The notes under the pieces are model-generated. The model did not search any database and was not told the DNA's origin. It worked only from the letters and a program-made list of their open reading frames with translations. A program made the translations under genes and the position numbers. A stretch of 64,000 nt of DNA. Source: Montifringilla adamsi. Taxonomy: Eukaryota > Chordata > Aves > Passeriformes > Passeridae. Below are positions 38,317 to 51,200 of this stretch, piece after piece. The stretch lies in the NCBI GenBank assembly GCA_017590115.1, contig JAGGNK010000003.1, positions 1,944,301 through 2,008,300 of the forward strand, given 5' to 3'. Each line of letters starts with the position of its first letter. The stretch's first letter is position 1.

Positions 38317-39748
38317 TAAGTACGCAACGTATATATACATGGAGTACACACAACCTAAAATGTGTCAGGCATTTTCAAGCTTGCAAGGCAAGTTCTTGTT
38401 TGAATTGCTTGCTTGCTTACCCCATACGCCACATCCAGGAGTTGCTTCCTAGTCAGCCTCTCACCCAAACCTTCAAAGCATGCAACAGATCAATTCAGAC
38501 TTATCTTAAGGACTGAACTCATAAGAAACCTTCAATGCTCTCACTCAAAGTAAAACAGTAAATTCATGATGAAGCTCAGAAAAGACAAACTATTTTGGTT
38601 GTGAATATTTGATTACATAGAAAATGTAAGAGGATAGCAAAATTGACTAAATAATCTTAAAGGCATCTGTATCACTTCCTTTCAGAAAAAAGCATAAGCG
38701 ACATACCACCTACTATAACACCGTTCTCCTCAGTGTCGACAGCCTCTTCTTCACAGCAAAACTGTGAAATGAAGTTACATTTAAAAAGTTTCCTACTGTT
38801 TTTTATACCAAACTCTTTCTATGTAATTATTTATTTGCCTTCTCAACTTCTCTTCTTGTACTTGACTTCTTTTATATTCCTGCTTTTCAGTCAACTTTCC
38901 AAAGAAAAGGAGGCTTACACAACCATTGTTTGGGTTTCTTCTCCAAATTGCCTCAGGCATAGCCTCTTCCCAATGCAAACAAGTTTTACAAAGGGGTGAA
39001 AAACTCAAAACTAAATTGTTAAAGGCGTCAGGAAAATAGTTGCATAAATGGAAAAGAAAATCCCTGCAACTGACTCTGCTGAATTTAGCCAGATTTTGTA
39101 ATCCAATATAAGAGACAAAGTCTTAAAACACTAGCTATTTCTAATTAAAACTGCAGTCATACTGTCATGCTGGAAAACATGGCAAGTGATCACCATTGAC
39201 CCTTAAATGTCAGAGGCAAGATGAAGTTCGTTGCCCATGAAGATGAACAACTAATATCAGTTCTCCTGGAGAGATCACGATAGGACACACAGCTGTGTCT
39301 TGATTTCAGCTTTCAGTGATAACAGCCAGTACCTTCTACGTAGACAATCCTTACTCTGATTTGTGCTATCTGGAGGTCTTGGAAAGCAGGGAAAGAAGGT
39401 CAGTCTCCAAAGAATTTTTTACTAAAGAGAACTGGATGAAAGCATTAGTCAGGAAGGAGCACAATGTCACTTATGGTAAAGGCACCTACTAGTTAGGGTC
39501 TGCAGTCATCTACATAACAATTTGGAAAACACCTTATCAAAAATAAGGACATATCTCCAAAAGCCTCCCTATTGTCCAGATGCAGGAAATAAATGGCTCG
39601 TCCTGGGACATCTGAATTCACACAACACACTTAGTGTTTGGCAGATGAATTTCATATGTAATTTTATAAATAGAAAGTACCTCTGACAGGCAAAATCAGA
39701 AAAGGCAAATGGAAGGAGACTCTAGGACACTTTGGGACCATTTATACT
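38317..39748 (-). other. KIAA0825: Intronic DNA between LTRs
   Basis: No gene recognised. Composition returns to AT-rich after about 38500. No retroviral internal sequence is evident, so the LTR to the right is not obviously linked to the provirus on the left. Confidence 0.55.
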
Positions 39749-40860
39749 TGTGTGTTGATGCTGGCTGGATGCCACGCACCTACCACAGAATTCACAGAAT
39801 GATTAGGTTGGAAGAGACCTTAAAGATTGAGTCCAACCCATGGCCAAAGCCACTCACTCCCTCCCCTAGGTGGCTGGACAGAAGAGAGAAAATCTAATGA
39901 AGGGTTTATGGGTTGTGATAAAGACTGGGAGAGATCACTCTTCAAATACCATCATCAGCAAAAAAGGCTCTAATTAAGAGACAGGAATTACGTTTATTAT
40001 GAACAAAATCAGAGCAGGATAATGAGAAGTAAAAGAAATCCTTAAAAACACCTTCCCTTCATCCCTGCCTCCTTCCCAGCTCTACCTACCCCAGTGGTGC
40101 AAGGAGACACTGAGTCGGGGGTTGTGATCAGTTCATCGCGCATTATTTCTTCTGCTGCTTAGGAAGAGGAGCTGTTTCCCTGCTGCACAGTGAGGTCCCT
40201 CACACAGGAGACAGTTCTCCATGAACTTCTCTAATGTTAGTCCATCTCACAAGCAACAGCTTCCTGTGAACTGCTGCAACATGAGTCCATCCCACAGACA
40301 GCATTCTCCCCTAACTGCTGCAGCATGGGTCAGTCTTACACAGGGTGCAGTCCTTCAAGAACAGGCTGCTCCAGCCTGGGAGCAAGGTCCCTCTTTCCAT
40401 GTATCCCCCACGGGGTCACAGGCTCCCCTCAGACATCCACCCACTCCAGTATGGGGCTCCTCCATGAGCTGCAGGTGGATCTCTGCATCCCTGTGGACCT
40501 CCATAGGCTGCAAAAGCACAGCTGCTTTACACCATGCTCTTCACCACAGCTTGCAAAAGAATCTCAGCTTTAATGCCTGGAGCACTTCTCCCTGTCCTTC
40601 TCCACTGACCTTGGTGTCTGCAGAGTTGTTCCTCTCTCATGTTCTCACTGCACTCTAGTTGCAACAACAATTCCTTTTTTTTTCCTTCTTAAATATGTTA
40701 TCACTGAGGCATTGCCACCATTTCTAACTGTCCCAGCCTTGGCCAGTGGCACATTCATCTTCAGAGCCACCAGGGACTGCCTCTGCCAGACACTAAGGAA
40801 GCTTCTAGCAGCTTCTCACAGAAGCCACCCCTATAGCTTCCCACTCAGAATGGTCTGCTG
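39749..40860 (-). repeat. LTR (family B, copy 3), interrupted by a CR1 tip
   Basis: Resembles 34616-35741 from ctggctggatgccacgcacc to agcttctcacagaagccacc. The minus strand has AATAAA (complement of tttatt near 39992), giving leftward orientation. The right end is diverged or truncated and no clear target duplication was found. A small CR1 fragment sits inside the left part. Confidence 0.78.
39787..39845 (-). repeat. CR1 3' tip inside LTR
   Basis: Plus strand attcacagaatgattaggt, then a ttggaagagacctt track, the reverse complement of a CR1 3' end. It interrupts the family B LTR between its ccaccaaag-like and ctccc blocks, so it is younger than that LTR. Confidence 0.8.
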
Positions 40861-41972
40861 AGAGAAACAACAATAATCCTGCAAGAGCAGAATCCCAAAA
40901 AGGGTTTCAGGACTCCGATTATTATTAAATACAGAGATTTGGCTTTGTTAGGCACTTTGGAAGCCTCACTCAGAATAAGAAGCCAAGTGAGTGGCACACA
41001 GTGTACTAGTCAGAAAGTCACTTCTCCACATCAGCCTTCTCTTTGTTTCTGAAGAACTTCTCAAACCATCTACTTGGACATTGCTGCTTTATGTTGCACA
41101 AGAAATCATGCAGAAACATGATGCAGAAGAAGGCAGAAAAAAATAAATGAAGAAAAAAGTAATGAAAATTATATGAAGATATTTGTGGATTCTTCTTGAA
41201 AATAATAAGTAAAGTGCCAAAACCACAAGAGACATGAAACTCATGGCTTGAGAACAGCATCATTGCTTCAGATAACTGAGAGGAACTGAGGCAATACCAG
41301 CTGCACAGTGGCCTAAATGTTAATATCTATTCATGAGAAATGGGAGGGCATAACTCCCATTATGCCATCCCATTTCATAAGCAAGTGATATTGCCTTTCA
41401 TTACTGCCCTCCATGTCTTACCCACAGGAATTCTACCTCCTTCAACTGACAACCAAAAAAACAAACCTGGCCTGCTTGGTAAGAAGTGTTGACTCAAAGA
41501 CTTCTGCCTAGTAATCACTGAGATTGAAAGACACATGACAAATAACACATGCAAAAAGAATGAACTAGTGAAGGCTTATGTGTTCTTTCCTATAGAAATT
41601 CCTGTACTAAGTTGGATAACCTCTAAAAATTAAAATGGCATCTTGTGACAAAGATAGTTTCTAATTTTTTACAAGGTTTAAATGAATAATCATATTACAA
41701 TTCTAAAAACTGCTAAATGACATACTCATTCTTGGCATACAAGTAAGATCTTATAAGGAATATAAGAGATTCTTAGATTTGTACTATTTCTTAGTATTAC
41801 CAATTAATAGGAAGTTTTTAATTACCAAACAAGAAAAATATTTTTTCACTTTTGCTTTGAGAGTTTGTTACTAAAAACATTGTTTACTCCTTAACTTAGA
41901 TATTTGTAATTAACAAGTATGCAAGACAGGAAAGGGAGAATGTGAGAAAGGGAAGAAGATGGGAAGAAATCT
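40861..41972 (-). other. KIAA0825: Intronic DNA between LTRs
   Basis: No exon or named repeat recognised. Short open frames lack domains. Confidence 0.55.
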
Positions 41973-42420
41973 TGACATGGTTTAGGAATGGTACTCCCCA
42001 AGTCAAAACCCCCACTGAGATTCTCCAAAACCACACTACTGCTCACAGTTGCTTCCCCCATTTTTTCCCTCCCCATGGCAGTGCGATGGAGTTGAGAATT
42101 GGAGGAATGAAGGCAAGGATCACGAGTTGAGAGGAGAACAATTTAAAAGGAAGAACAATGAGATAAGAAAACAAATAGTAACAGCAATACAAAAGTGTAC
42201 ATAAGTGAGGGTGATTTACATGCAAAATGCTCACTCCTGAGCTTAATCCAACTGCAGCCATGTTTTCTCCACCAGAAGGAACATCTTGTCCCTGGAAAAT
42301 AGAGAGTCTGCTTCCCCACTCCTGGCATTGATCTGATGTGGTACACCATAACCTTGGAGCCTTGGCTGTGCTACCTCATGGCTACCACAAAAAATTAACC
42401 ATTTCCTGGACAAAACCATC
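41973..42420 (-). repeat. Solo LTR (family A, copy 3)
   Basis: Plus-strand start TGACATGGTTTAGGAATGG, matching the two provirus LTRs, with shared blocks agaacaatttaaaaggaa and tgatctgatgtggtacac. The right end is approximate. No primer-site or polypurine motif is seen next to it, so it is taken as solo. It is leftward, like the others. Confidence 0.75.
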
Positions 42421-43828
42421 CTTCTTTCTTGTTCATGTTGCTTTCATTTTTCCCCTTTTAATTAACAAAATTCTTAAAACCTACACTTAAATCATAGTAA
42501 AAAGGCTATACTTTGTCACCTTCAATTACACTGAATCTAGTATTGATTACATTGGGAATGTTTTACCTAATACTTGGCGCATCAAATTAGTTTCAATATT
42601 CCAATTTTATTCTCTATAAATTTTTTTTCAATTTCCACTTTTTGCACAAAAGATAAAAATCAGGCACTGAGAGATATTCTTCAGATAAGGGAATTTTTCT
42701 TCAAAACTCCTATGTTACATAAGATATAGTGTATTTCTATAAAAATGCCATGCAATAAGCATTTCACAAATAAACATTATGTAAATATTTAAATTTTTTA
42801 AATAAACATTTTAGAAATAGAGTATCAGTGCTTTCTCTCTTCATAACAAGTCACAAGTATCCAATTACACTAGTGGTTGGCATTCCCCAGGGTTATGGAG
42901 TATTTTAAATTATACCATGTTTTTCACTGGCTGTATTCCTCAAATTCAGCTGCCACTTTGTTGAATACAGTAGGCTAAATGGGCATGCAAATCCTCAAAC
43001 ACCAGTTTCCTTGCCTGGCATTACATTCTCAATTACTACAAACTATGGTTACCTGGGCTTATGTGTTACCCACAGTATAGGTAAGAAGGGCAACAGTCTA
43101 TGATTGCTATGGTATAAGAGACAGTAATTTTTATAGCTAGCTCATCATGAGAAATTAGCTGGATATTTCTGTGCTGGACTTCTAAACACCAAAAATTCAT
43201 TCAGACATAACGGGTACAGCATTTATTAGGGAAGAAGTAAGAATAAAGAAAAATTAGACTAATCACATAAATCACAACTTTAAAAAATGAATACTTAGCT
43301 TTTAGAAAGGCGATTACATAGCCTAAACTTACTAATATTTACAAACACACACTTAAACTTACACAGTTACGCTTTCTTAAACCAGGTAAATTAAAGATAC
43401 AAATAAACAAATTTCTGCATCACTGATTGAGTTTTTAGAAATTCTTCTATAAACATATCTGTGTGATGCTCATGTTCCTGTCAGAAAATTTCAAACAGAT
43501 GACTAGAACAAATAGCTATTATTTCCACCTTGCAATAGCTGCTGAATGATTGAATCTTGAGATTTTTCATAGATGATCATATACTCTTGTACTCAATCAA
43601 GCATAACTGGAATGATTGCTAAAGGGAAGACAACACGATTCCATATGTCACTTATCATGGTTTCCTACATCGCAGAGCAGTTTGCAGTCAACAGCTTTTC
43701 AACCTCCATGCCTATTTCAGTGCTTTGGAAAGCACTGTAATAAGACACATTCTAAAACTGAACACTCTGAAGAACACAGATGTAGAAAAGACAGCTCTTG
43801 ACAAACATTACTAAAACTTACCTTACTT
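42421..43828 (-). other. KIAA0825: KIAA0825 intron 1
   Basis: AT-rich intron with no feature that I can support. Confidence 0.6.
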
Positions 43829-45475
43829 ATCACAGAATCAAAAAACATTAATGTTGGGAAAGAGCTCCAGGACCAGCAAATCCAACCTTTGCCTGAACAC
43901 CACCACATCAACTAAGCCATCAAGTGCCACATTCAGTTCTTTCTTGAACACTTCCAGGGATGGTTACTCTAACACTTCCCTGAGCAGTAGCCCATTCCAA
44001 TATTTAACAACCCCTTCAGAAAATAAATTATTTCTTGATGTCCAAACTGAACCTCCCCTGACACAGCCTGAGGCTCTTATTCAGGTATTTAACAACCCTT
44101 TCAGTAAAGAAATCCTTTCTGATGTCCAAAATCAGTGTTCCCTGACACAGCTTGAGGCCATTTGCTCTCGTCCTGTCACTAAGTGACTGCAAGAAGAGAC
44201 CAACCCCGTCTCGCTACACTCTCCTTTCAGGCAGATCCCCTCTTCTTTTCTCCAGGCTAAACCACCCCAGCTCCCTCAGCTGCTCCTCATACGGCCCTAC
44301 TCTCTGCACCCTTCACCAGCTCTGCTGCCCTTCTTGGACACACATTCCCACACCTCCATGTCCTTCTTGAAGTGCAAGGCCCAGAGCTGAACACAGGACT
44401 TGAGCTGGGGAATCACCACTGCACACGGAGACAATCACTGCCCTGGTCCTGCTGGCCACACTATTTCTGATAAAGACCAGGATGCCACTGGCCTTCCTGG
44501 CCACCTGGGCACACTCTGGCTCCTGTTCAGCCAGCTGTCAATCAGCATCCCCAGGTCCTTTCCTCCTGGGCCACTCTCCAGCCACTCTTCCCCCAGCCTG
44601 TGGTCCTGCCTGGGGTTGATGTGATCCAAGGGCAGGAACCAGCACTGGCCTTACTGAAGCTCACAGCAGCGCCCTGGGCCCCTTGACCCAGCCTGTCCAG
44701 ATCACTCTGCAGAGGCTGCCTGTGCTCCAGCAGATCAACACTCCTGCCCAGCTCAGTGCTGTCTGCAAACTTACTGAGGGTACACTCAATCCCCTCGTCC
44801 ACACCAGCAATAAAGACATTAAGCAGGACTGGAGCCAGTACTGAGCCTTGGGGATTCCCAGTAGTGACTGACCAACAACTGCAGCACCATTCACCCCCAT
44901 GCTTGTTACTGTACAAGCTGGCTTGTACTGATAAATAAGAAACCCAGCACGATTTAATAAATTTGGCCCTTGGTTGACAGACAGGGAGCTTCACCTATCA
45001 CATTCCATCCTGACCTGCAGACATCTCAGGAGCTGGGCTGTGCTGGCCAGGAGCTGGGCTGTGTGAGGATCACACAAATGAGCTGTCTAGATCTGGGAGT
45101 CTTTAATTCCCTATATAAGAAGGCTCTCAACAATAAAATACACTGTTTGTCACATGGACCTTTGAGGTGTGTGTGTTGTCCCTCTCTCCAACTACCAATC
45201 CCATGGAACACATGGAATAAAACATAATACATGCTCTGGGCCCAGCCTCCCAACCTTCCAGTTCTTAACCCAGTGAAGTGTGCACTTGCCCAAGCCACCA
45301 GCTGCCAGCTCTCCAACAGAATGCTGTGGGAGACAGTATCAAAGGCTTTACGGAAGTCCAGGTCCTCAACATCCACAGCCTTTTCCTTATCTACTAGCCA
45401 GGTCACCTGGTCATTGAAGGAGATTAAGCTGGTCAAGCAGGACATGCCATTTCTAAAGATAGAACTAGTGAATCT
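43829..45475 (-). mobile_element. CR1 LINE, 5' truncated, with RT remnants
   Basis: The 3' end is at the left (atcacagaatcaaaaaacat), followed by UTR and ORF2 read on the minus strand. RT-like motifs are visible in the broken translation: DFRKAFDTVSH around 45350-45375 and, after an insert, a [15 protein letters not shown] stretch and FADS in place of the usual FADD around 44780-44860. The CR1 is interrupted at about 44930-45230 by other sequence and contains a local 86-bp duplication at about 43998-44169. It is non-functional and sense to KIAA0825. Confidence 0.9.
44930..45230 (+). repeat. LTR-like insert within the CR1
   Basis: This roughly 300-bp segment separates two pieces of CR1 RT that should be contiguous. 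On the plus strand it has a 21-bp period repeat (aggagctgggctgtg twice at about 45030-45063), a TATA-like box ccctatataagaagg near 45110, and AATAAA about 20 bp further on, followed by a GT-rich stretch. That is a compact LTR promoter plus polyadenylation layout. Exact ends and target duplication are not resolved. Confidence 0.55.
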
Positions 45476-47097
45476 GATGTTATTCATGCTACTGCGGCTG
45501 AACATAATTTAGTAACAGATTTCTTTGGATATTAGATAGATGCTACTCAGCATCTAAAACAATCTCAGTTCAAAAATGACTCAGTATTTTCCCAAAAACC
45601 TTCTGACAGATATAGGAGTTATAGATAAATAAGATAAAGATTCTCTGTGATATAAAAATAATTAGACATTAACAATTAGTAGAGAAAATATTTAGCAGAC
45701 AAAAAACCAAAATCCTGTTGCTTCTCATGCACTTTTTACTCAAGTTCATTTCATTTAGTGCCTTCTGAAATGCAGAAATTTATTTCACTTTGATATTCTG
45801 TGAAGATGTTTTAAAATTACTGATAATGCTTATTTAGTACAATGCCCTTACCTGGTTTTGTATTTTTGTTGGTTTGTTTTTGGTTTTTTTTTTTAATACA
45901 TTACTTTACTCTTCCAACAAGCTTTCAACAGCTGGTATCAGAAACAGGCAGAATGTTGATGTGGTACTTTACCAAAATACAGCATTACTTTCTAGCTGCA
46001 GTGGTTCTGGGAACAAACACTATGACACACTACCAAAACAAGTCATCACCTTACACAAAACATTGACAGAAATGTAAAGAGGAGATTATCCCTTAGAAAT
46101 TAACAAGACCTGTTTAATCACCCTGTGGACTAGTTTCAGGTGACCATGGCCTCCATAGAGGCCCACCAAAATCCTTTGGTATCCTTCATTTCTTAGGAGA
46201 TGTCCTTAGGGAAAGATTCCAATCCCTTTCCCTTACATTTGTATGAATTAGTCTTTGAGGGGAGAATGGAAAGAAAACTTCTGCTAATCACAAATTCTGT
46301 TGCTACATTGTTTCTTTAAAAAAACTATAAAGACATGCCTTTGCCACAACTGAAAGCTCTGCTCTAAAAATGAATTATACAAGGAAAGGGATACGAGCTG
46401 AATTACACATCTCACTAAGAAATGAAATGTCAAATTACATCTTCACAGACTAACTTATGCCAAAATGTAAACATGAGCACTACACCTGCAGTAAAAATAC
46501 AATACTGTATAAATTGTGAAATGCATTTCTGTTGTTTACATTAAGAATAAAAGTCATTACAACTATTAAATGATAACCTGGACAAGCAATGAGGAATCTG
46601 AAATTAATTCTGGAACTATACAAGATAATCAACACTCACTGTTGCCAGGTGTATTTCCTCTGATCTGCCATATTTGAATCTCTAAACAATTATCTTACTT
46701 TTTGTACTTAAAACACTGCAAACACTGAAATGCTAGGTATTGAGTTTATTATTTCCCTCTCCTTGCTCTTCAGATGAATTCCACAGATGGCAAATAGTAG
46801 GAAATGTAGTTTGGTTCAATTAATCTCCCCTTTGATGAATACTAGACAACAAGCAAAGACAGATGGATTTCAACAGAAGAGGGATATTCTCAAAATTATG
46901 GGATTACATGGTAAAACCTGCGTATTCAGGAAATACAGCTCTCCCACAACCTTAACTAATCTAGAGTAAGTTTAATTAAGTTTAAGTGTGAACTGAATTT
47001 GAAATGTTCTTCTATTTTAGAATACTATAATTTGTGATTTTTTTTTTTATTTCTACACTTGGAACTAATTGTGTACACAAAGCATCTAAAGAATACC
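45476..47097 (-). other. KIAA0825: KIAA0825 intron 1
   Basis: AT-rich intron between two CR1 copies. No exon recognised. Confidence 0.6.
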
Positions 47098-48272
47098 ACT
47101 GAATCACAGAATCACAGAATCTCTTGAGTTGCAAAAGACCCACCAGATTGATCAGTCCAACTCTTGGCCCTCGGCAAAAGACACTCCAAGAGTCACACAA
47201 TGTGCTTGAGAGAACTCTTGGAATACTTCAAGAGCTCAGACAGACTCGGTGCAGTAATCACTTGTCTGAGCAGCCTGCTCCAGTGCCCAATGATCCTCTG
47301 ACTGAAAAACCTTTCATGATGCGTAAACTAAACATTTTCTGACTGAGTTTCATGCCATTTCCTTGCGTCTTGTCAGTGGTCACCACAGAGAAGAGATAAG
47401 CACCTGCTCCTCTGCTTCCCCTCATGAAGATGTTTATTTTGCAATGAGGGACCTCTCAATCTCCTCTTCTCCAGGGTGAATAAACCTAGTGACCTCAGCT
47501 GCTCCTCATAAGGCTTGCCTTCCAAACCCTTTACCATCTTCATAACCCTCCTTTGGATATTCTCCAATAGGTTCATGTCTTTCTTATATTGTGATGCCCA
47601 AAAGAGCACACATTATTCCAGCTGAGGCCCAATCAAGTGCAGAGCACAGCAGGACAATCACCTCTCTTGACCACCTGGTGATGCTGGGCCTGGTTTGCTC
47701 TTCTGCCTGTCAAGGCACATTACTGACTCATATTCAACTCTCCACTGACCAGGACCCCAGTCTCTTTCCACAGCAATGCTGTCCAGCCTCTCACTCCCTG
47801 GTCGGTCTATGCACATATCCAGGGTTGTCCCATCACATGTGCGGATTCCAGCACCTGACCTTGTTAAACTTCACACAGCTGGTGACTGACCATCTCTCTA
47901 ATCTGTTGAAGTCTCTCTGCAGGGCCTCTCTGCCCTCAAGAGAGACAACAGTGCCTCCCAATAGAGCATAATCTCTAGACTTACCTTCAAGTTCTGCATC
48001 CAAGTTGTTAATGAATATATTAAAGAGAACTGAGGATGGACCCCATGGAACCCCACTTTTGACTGAACACTAGCCCGATGTCACCCCATTCACCACAACC
48101 CTTTGCGCCTGACTCATGAGCTAATTGCTCACCCATTGCATAATATGATTATTCAGCTACAAGCCAAACATTTTGTCCAAAGGATACTCTGAGAGGCAGT
48201 ATCAAAAGCTTTGCTGAAGTCCAAAAAGATTACATCAACTGGCTTTCCTAGCTCATATAGGTGGGTTACTCT
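47098..48272 (-). mobile_element. CR1 LINE, 5' truncated
   Basis: Plus strand begins gaatcacagaatcacagaat (reverse complement of the 3' tail). The minus-strand translation carries the C-terminal CR1 ORF2 signature ([21 protein letters not shown], then [13 protein letters not shown]) at about 47420-47560. The body continues to about 48272 with RT-derived sequence full of stops. Non-functional, sense to KIAA0825. Confidence 0.92.
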
Positions 48273-51200
48273 GTGATGACATGGATACAGACGTAAATAT
48301 AGAAGATATATAGATGACATTTACTTCCCTGTAAGACTGTCCTTCATATACTTTTTTTTTATTTTAGTGTGGCTGTCTGTGTTTCACATTTCCCCATCCA
48401 GCTCACATTAGGGTTTGGCATTTTGCTTTTACATCAGGATCTGAGTTACCTGACCATCTTCTTTAGCAGTGTCCCAACTGTGTTTTCAACACCACCATCT
48501 CTTCTCATGACAGTCCTTATTTTGCAAGTTTGCAAACAACTCTGTGCAACCTCTTTTCCCTCAGTCAGTCATTCTGTTCCCTTATCCCTTCTGTTCTGCT
48601 AGATGAATCACTCTGGATGCTAATATGCTGCTTTCTACTGTAAGACAGGTGCAGATGACATGCTGGCATGGCTTAACTGTTCAAATGTTGCATGACATTG
48701 TTTGAAAGATACGAAGGTATGGCTATGCTAAATAACAGCAAAGGCTTTCATGTGTCACCTGTTTTCTTTTGAATTCCCTATTTTCCTATAAAATTGTAAG
48801 CCACTATGGCTAAAAACTCCCAAAATGCAATTTTTCACCAAGTTCCCATACTGGAAAGTAGAAAAGGAATAGAAATGAATAATGAAATGAAATAGAAATG
48901 ACAGCACTCTTCAAACTTAACTAATCAGATGTCTTACTTCTGCACTAACTAGTCTATTCAAAAATTGAAAGTTTACCTATTCAACTAAGAGATTAAGATT
49001 AAATAATACATTGTGTATCCACTAGACACCAAAAGATGCATACAGTTGGTAGTTAATGTATCTTCAGCAATTAAAAATTCAGCTATATGAATATTGCAAT
49101 AATTTAAGTTTTTCAATTATTTATCTGAAACTGGCAGAAAATATCACTATTTAAAAATAGCATACAAGATGCAAGTCATGAAAAATTGATGTGAAATAGC
49201 AATCTAAGACTTGAGCTCACTTTAAGCAAAGCTATTAATGCAAAAAAATTCCTACCAAATTCAAGTGAATGCAAAAAAAAAATTTCATGGCCCATTCCGC
49301 CAATTCTTAATTCACAGTTTTATTCTCTCTGAAGTACACTAGCAAGCTGTATAAACTTTTTTTTTTTTTTTTTTGACAAATCAAATCACAAAGGAAAAAA
49401 TTAAGTTCCTTCTGAATCACTCTCTTTTCCCTTCTGTTTCCCCCTCTAATCTTTCATTTTCTGCTACGCTTCCCCTCCCAACTTCCCAGTGAAAATAAAT
49501 GTCAGATAGTGTTCTCTTAAGACAGAAAAATAATCTCTTAACTGCATTTTACTGTATTTTTTGGTTAATAAATCTCCATAGTGAAACTAACATTTAGAAT
49601 CTATCATATCAACATAGTCATCATGATCCAAGCTGCAAATAATAGAGTGTGTCACTGTCAATTTTGCTTTCTCACACTTCCTTCCCTTCACTTCATCTGA
49701 TTTTAATAATCCCTGTCAAACCACAAACAGTCCAAATTACCTTCTTGACACAGAAGCTTTCAAGGAAGAGACAGAATCTCAACTTTCATTTAGTGACTAC
49801 AAAAGCAAGCTGTCCGACTGGACAAATATTATTTTCACTCTTGACAATCTCTGTAGTAAAGCATGCTTTTTAATTTTCACTGAATCTGCCAAGGGTTTCA
49901 GATAAGCTTCTTGCTCAGCATAGACTGACTCACAGGATTAGCAAACCAACAACTGTAATTGTATTTAAAAAATCCAGCAGTTTTGAGGAAAAAAAAAAAA
50001 AGAACTCAAGAAATGACAATCGCATGTCATCAGCTAACTGAGTCAAGAAAAAGATTATACAAATAATTTCAATTTAGTAGATCTCATAGGAAGTTGAATT
50101 TCAAGATCATTTTACATTTTGAAGATTGACCAAATGGCTATTCCTAACAATGTAATATAAATCAGAATTTCAAGGAGGACAAATTTATATTCAAAGACAC
50201 TAGCAACAGTCTAAAAAAGGTTACCATTTGACAATGGGAAATATGTTCAAGGAAAACAAATTCTGCAGAAGATGTCATCTGCAATCATTTTCCACTCTGT
50301 TGGCTTGTCCTCAAAGTAAGCTCAAGAACATAACACTCTGCTTCACCTGTATCAATTTAAAATTAATTGATTTCTCTGATAAGGCACAGTATTGTATAAT
50401 TAACATTATGTTATAAGTTTATATGAATAATCAAAGCATAACACATTTTAATACAAAAATTTTCTTCATAAAGACACACTGGTCTCTATCTGAATGTCTA
50501 CTGCTTTCAGTCTTTTAGCTGAAAGTTGTAATCAGGTTTTGAAATGCTACTAGCTATGAAAAAAGAAAACATAACTAAGATGCTTCCCATCAGAAGACTC
50601 ATGTGAAGTATTTGTTCAAATACCTAAGATGATTGTGCCATGCATGAACTTAATGTAAGCCTAATCAAAGCCATTTTAAAATATTCTTTGACAACTAGTC
50701 AGTATATACCAAAACAATAAAAGCCCATCTTTGATGAATCTGTAAAATCACAACAAAATGCAGACACATATCATGGAAGGTGTTTATAAAGTTCCACAGC
50801 AAGAGAATTATGCTTTCTACTAATACAGAAGCCTTATAGTGCTCTTTCAACAGTTTGGGATGGTAACTGGCTCTTCATTAAGACTCACTCATCTTCATGG
50901 CCAGACATCTTCCTCCTTGCCTTCTGTTTTTCTTCCTAGAGAAGAGTTTCAGAAGCTTACTGTTTTCCTTTAACACAGCTAGTTAAAGCACAATCTTGAT
51001 ACTCAGCAGTATATTGATTCTACCACAGGTCTGCATCAGATTGATCTGTATGTTTTATTCTTAAAAAACTATCTGATCAAAAGATCACTTAAAGGAGGAA
51101 AAAAATTGTAACACAGACCAATGGTATTGTCAGTTTTAATTAAAAGGACATTGATTTAAGCCTCTTTATGTGAAGTGCTTAGCCCTGACTATGACTCGAC

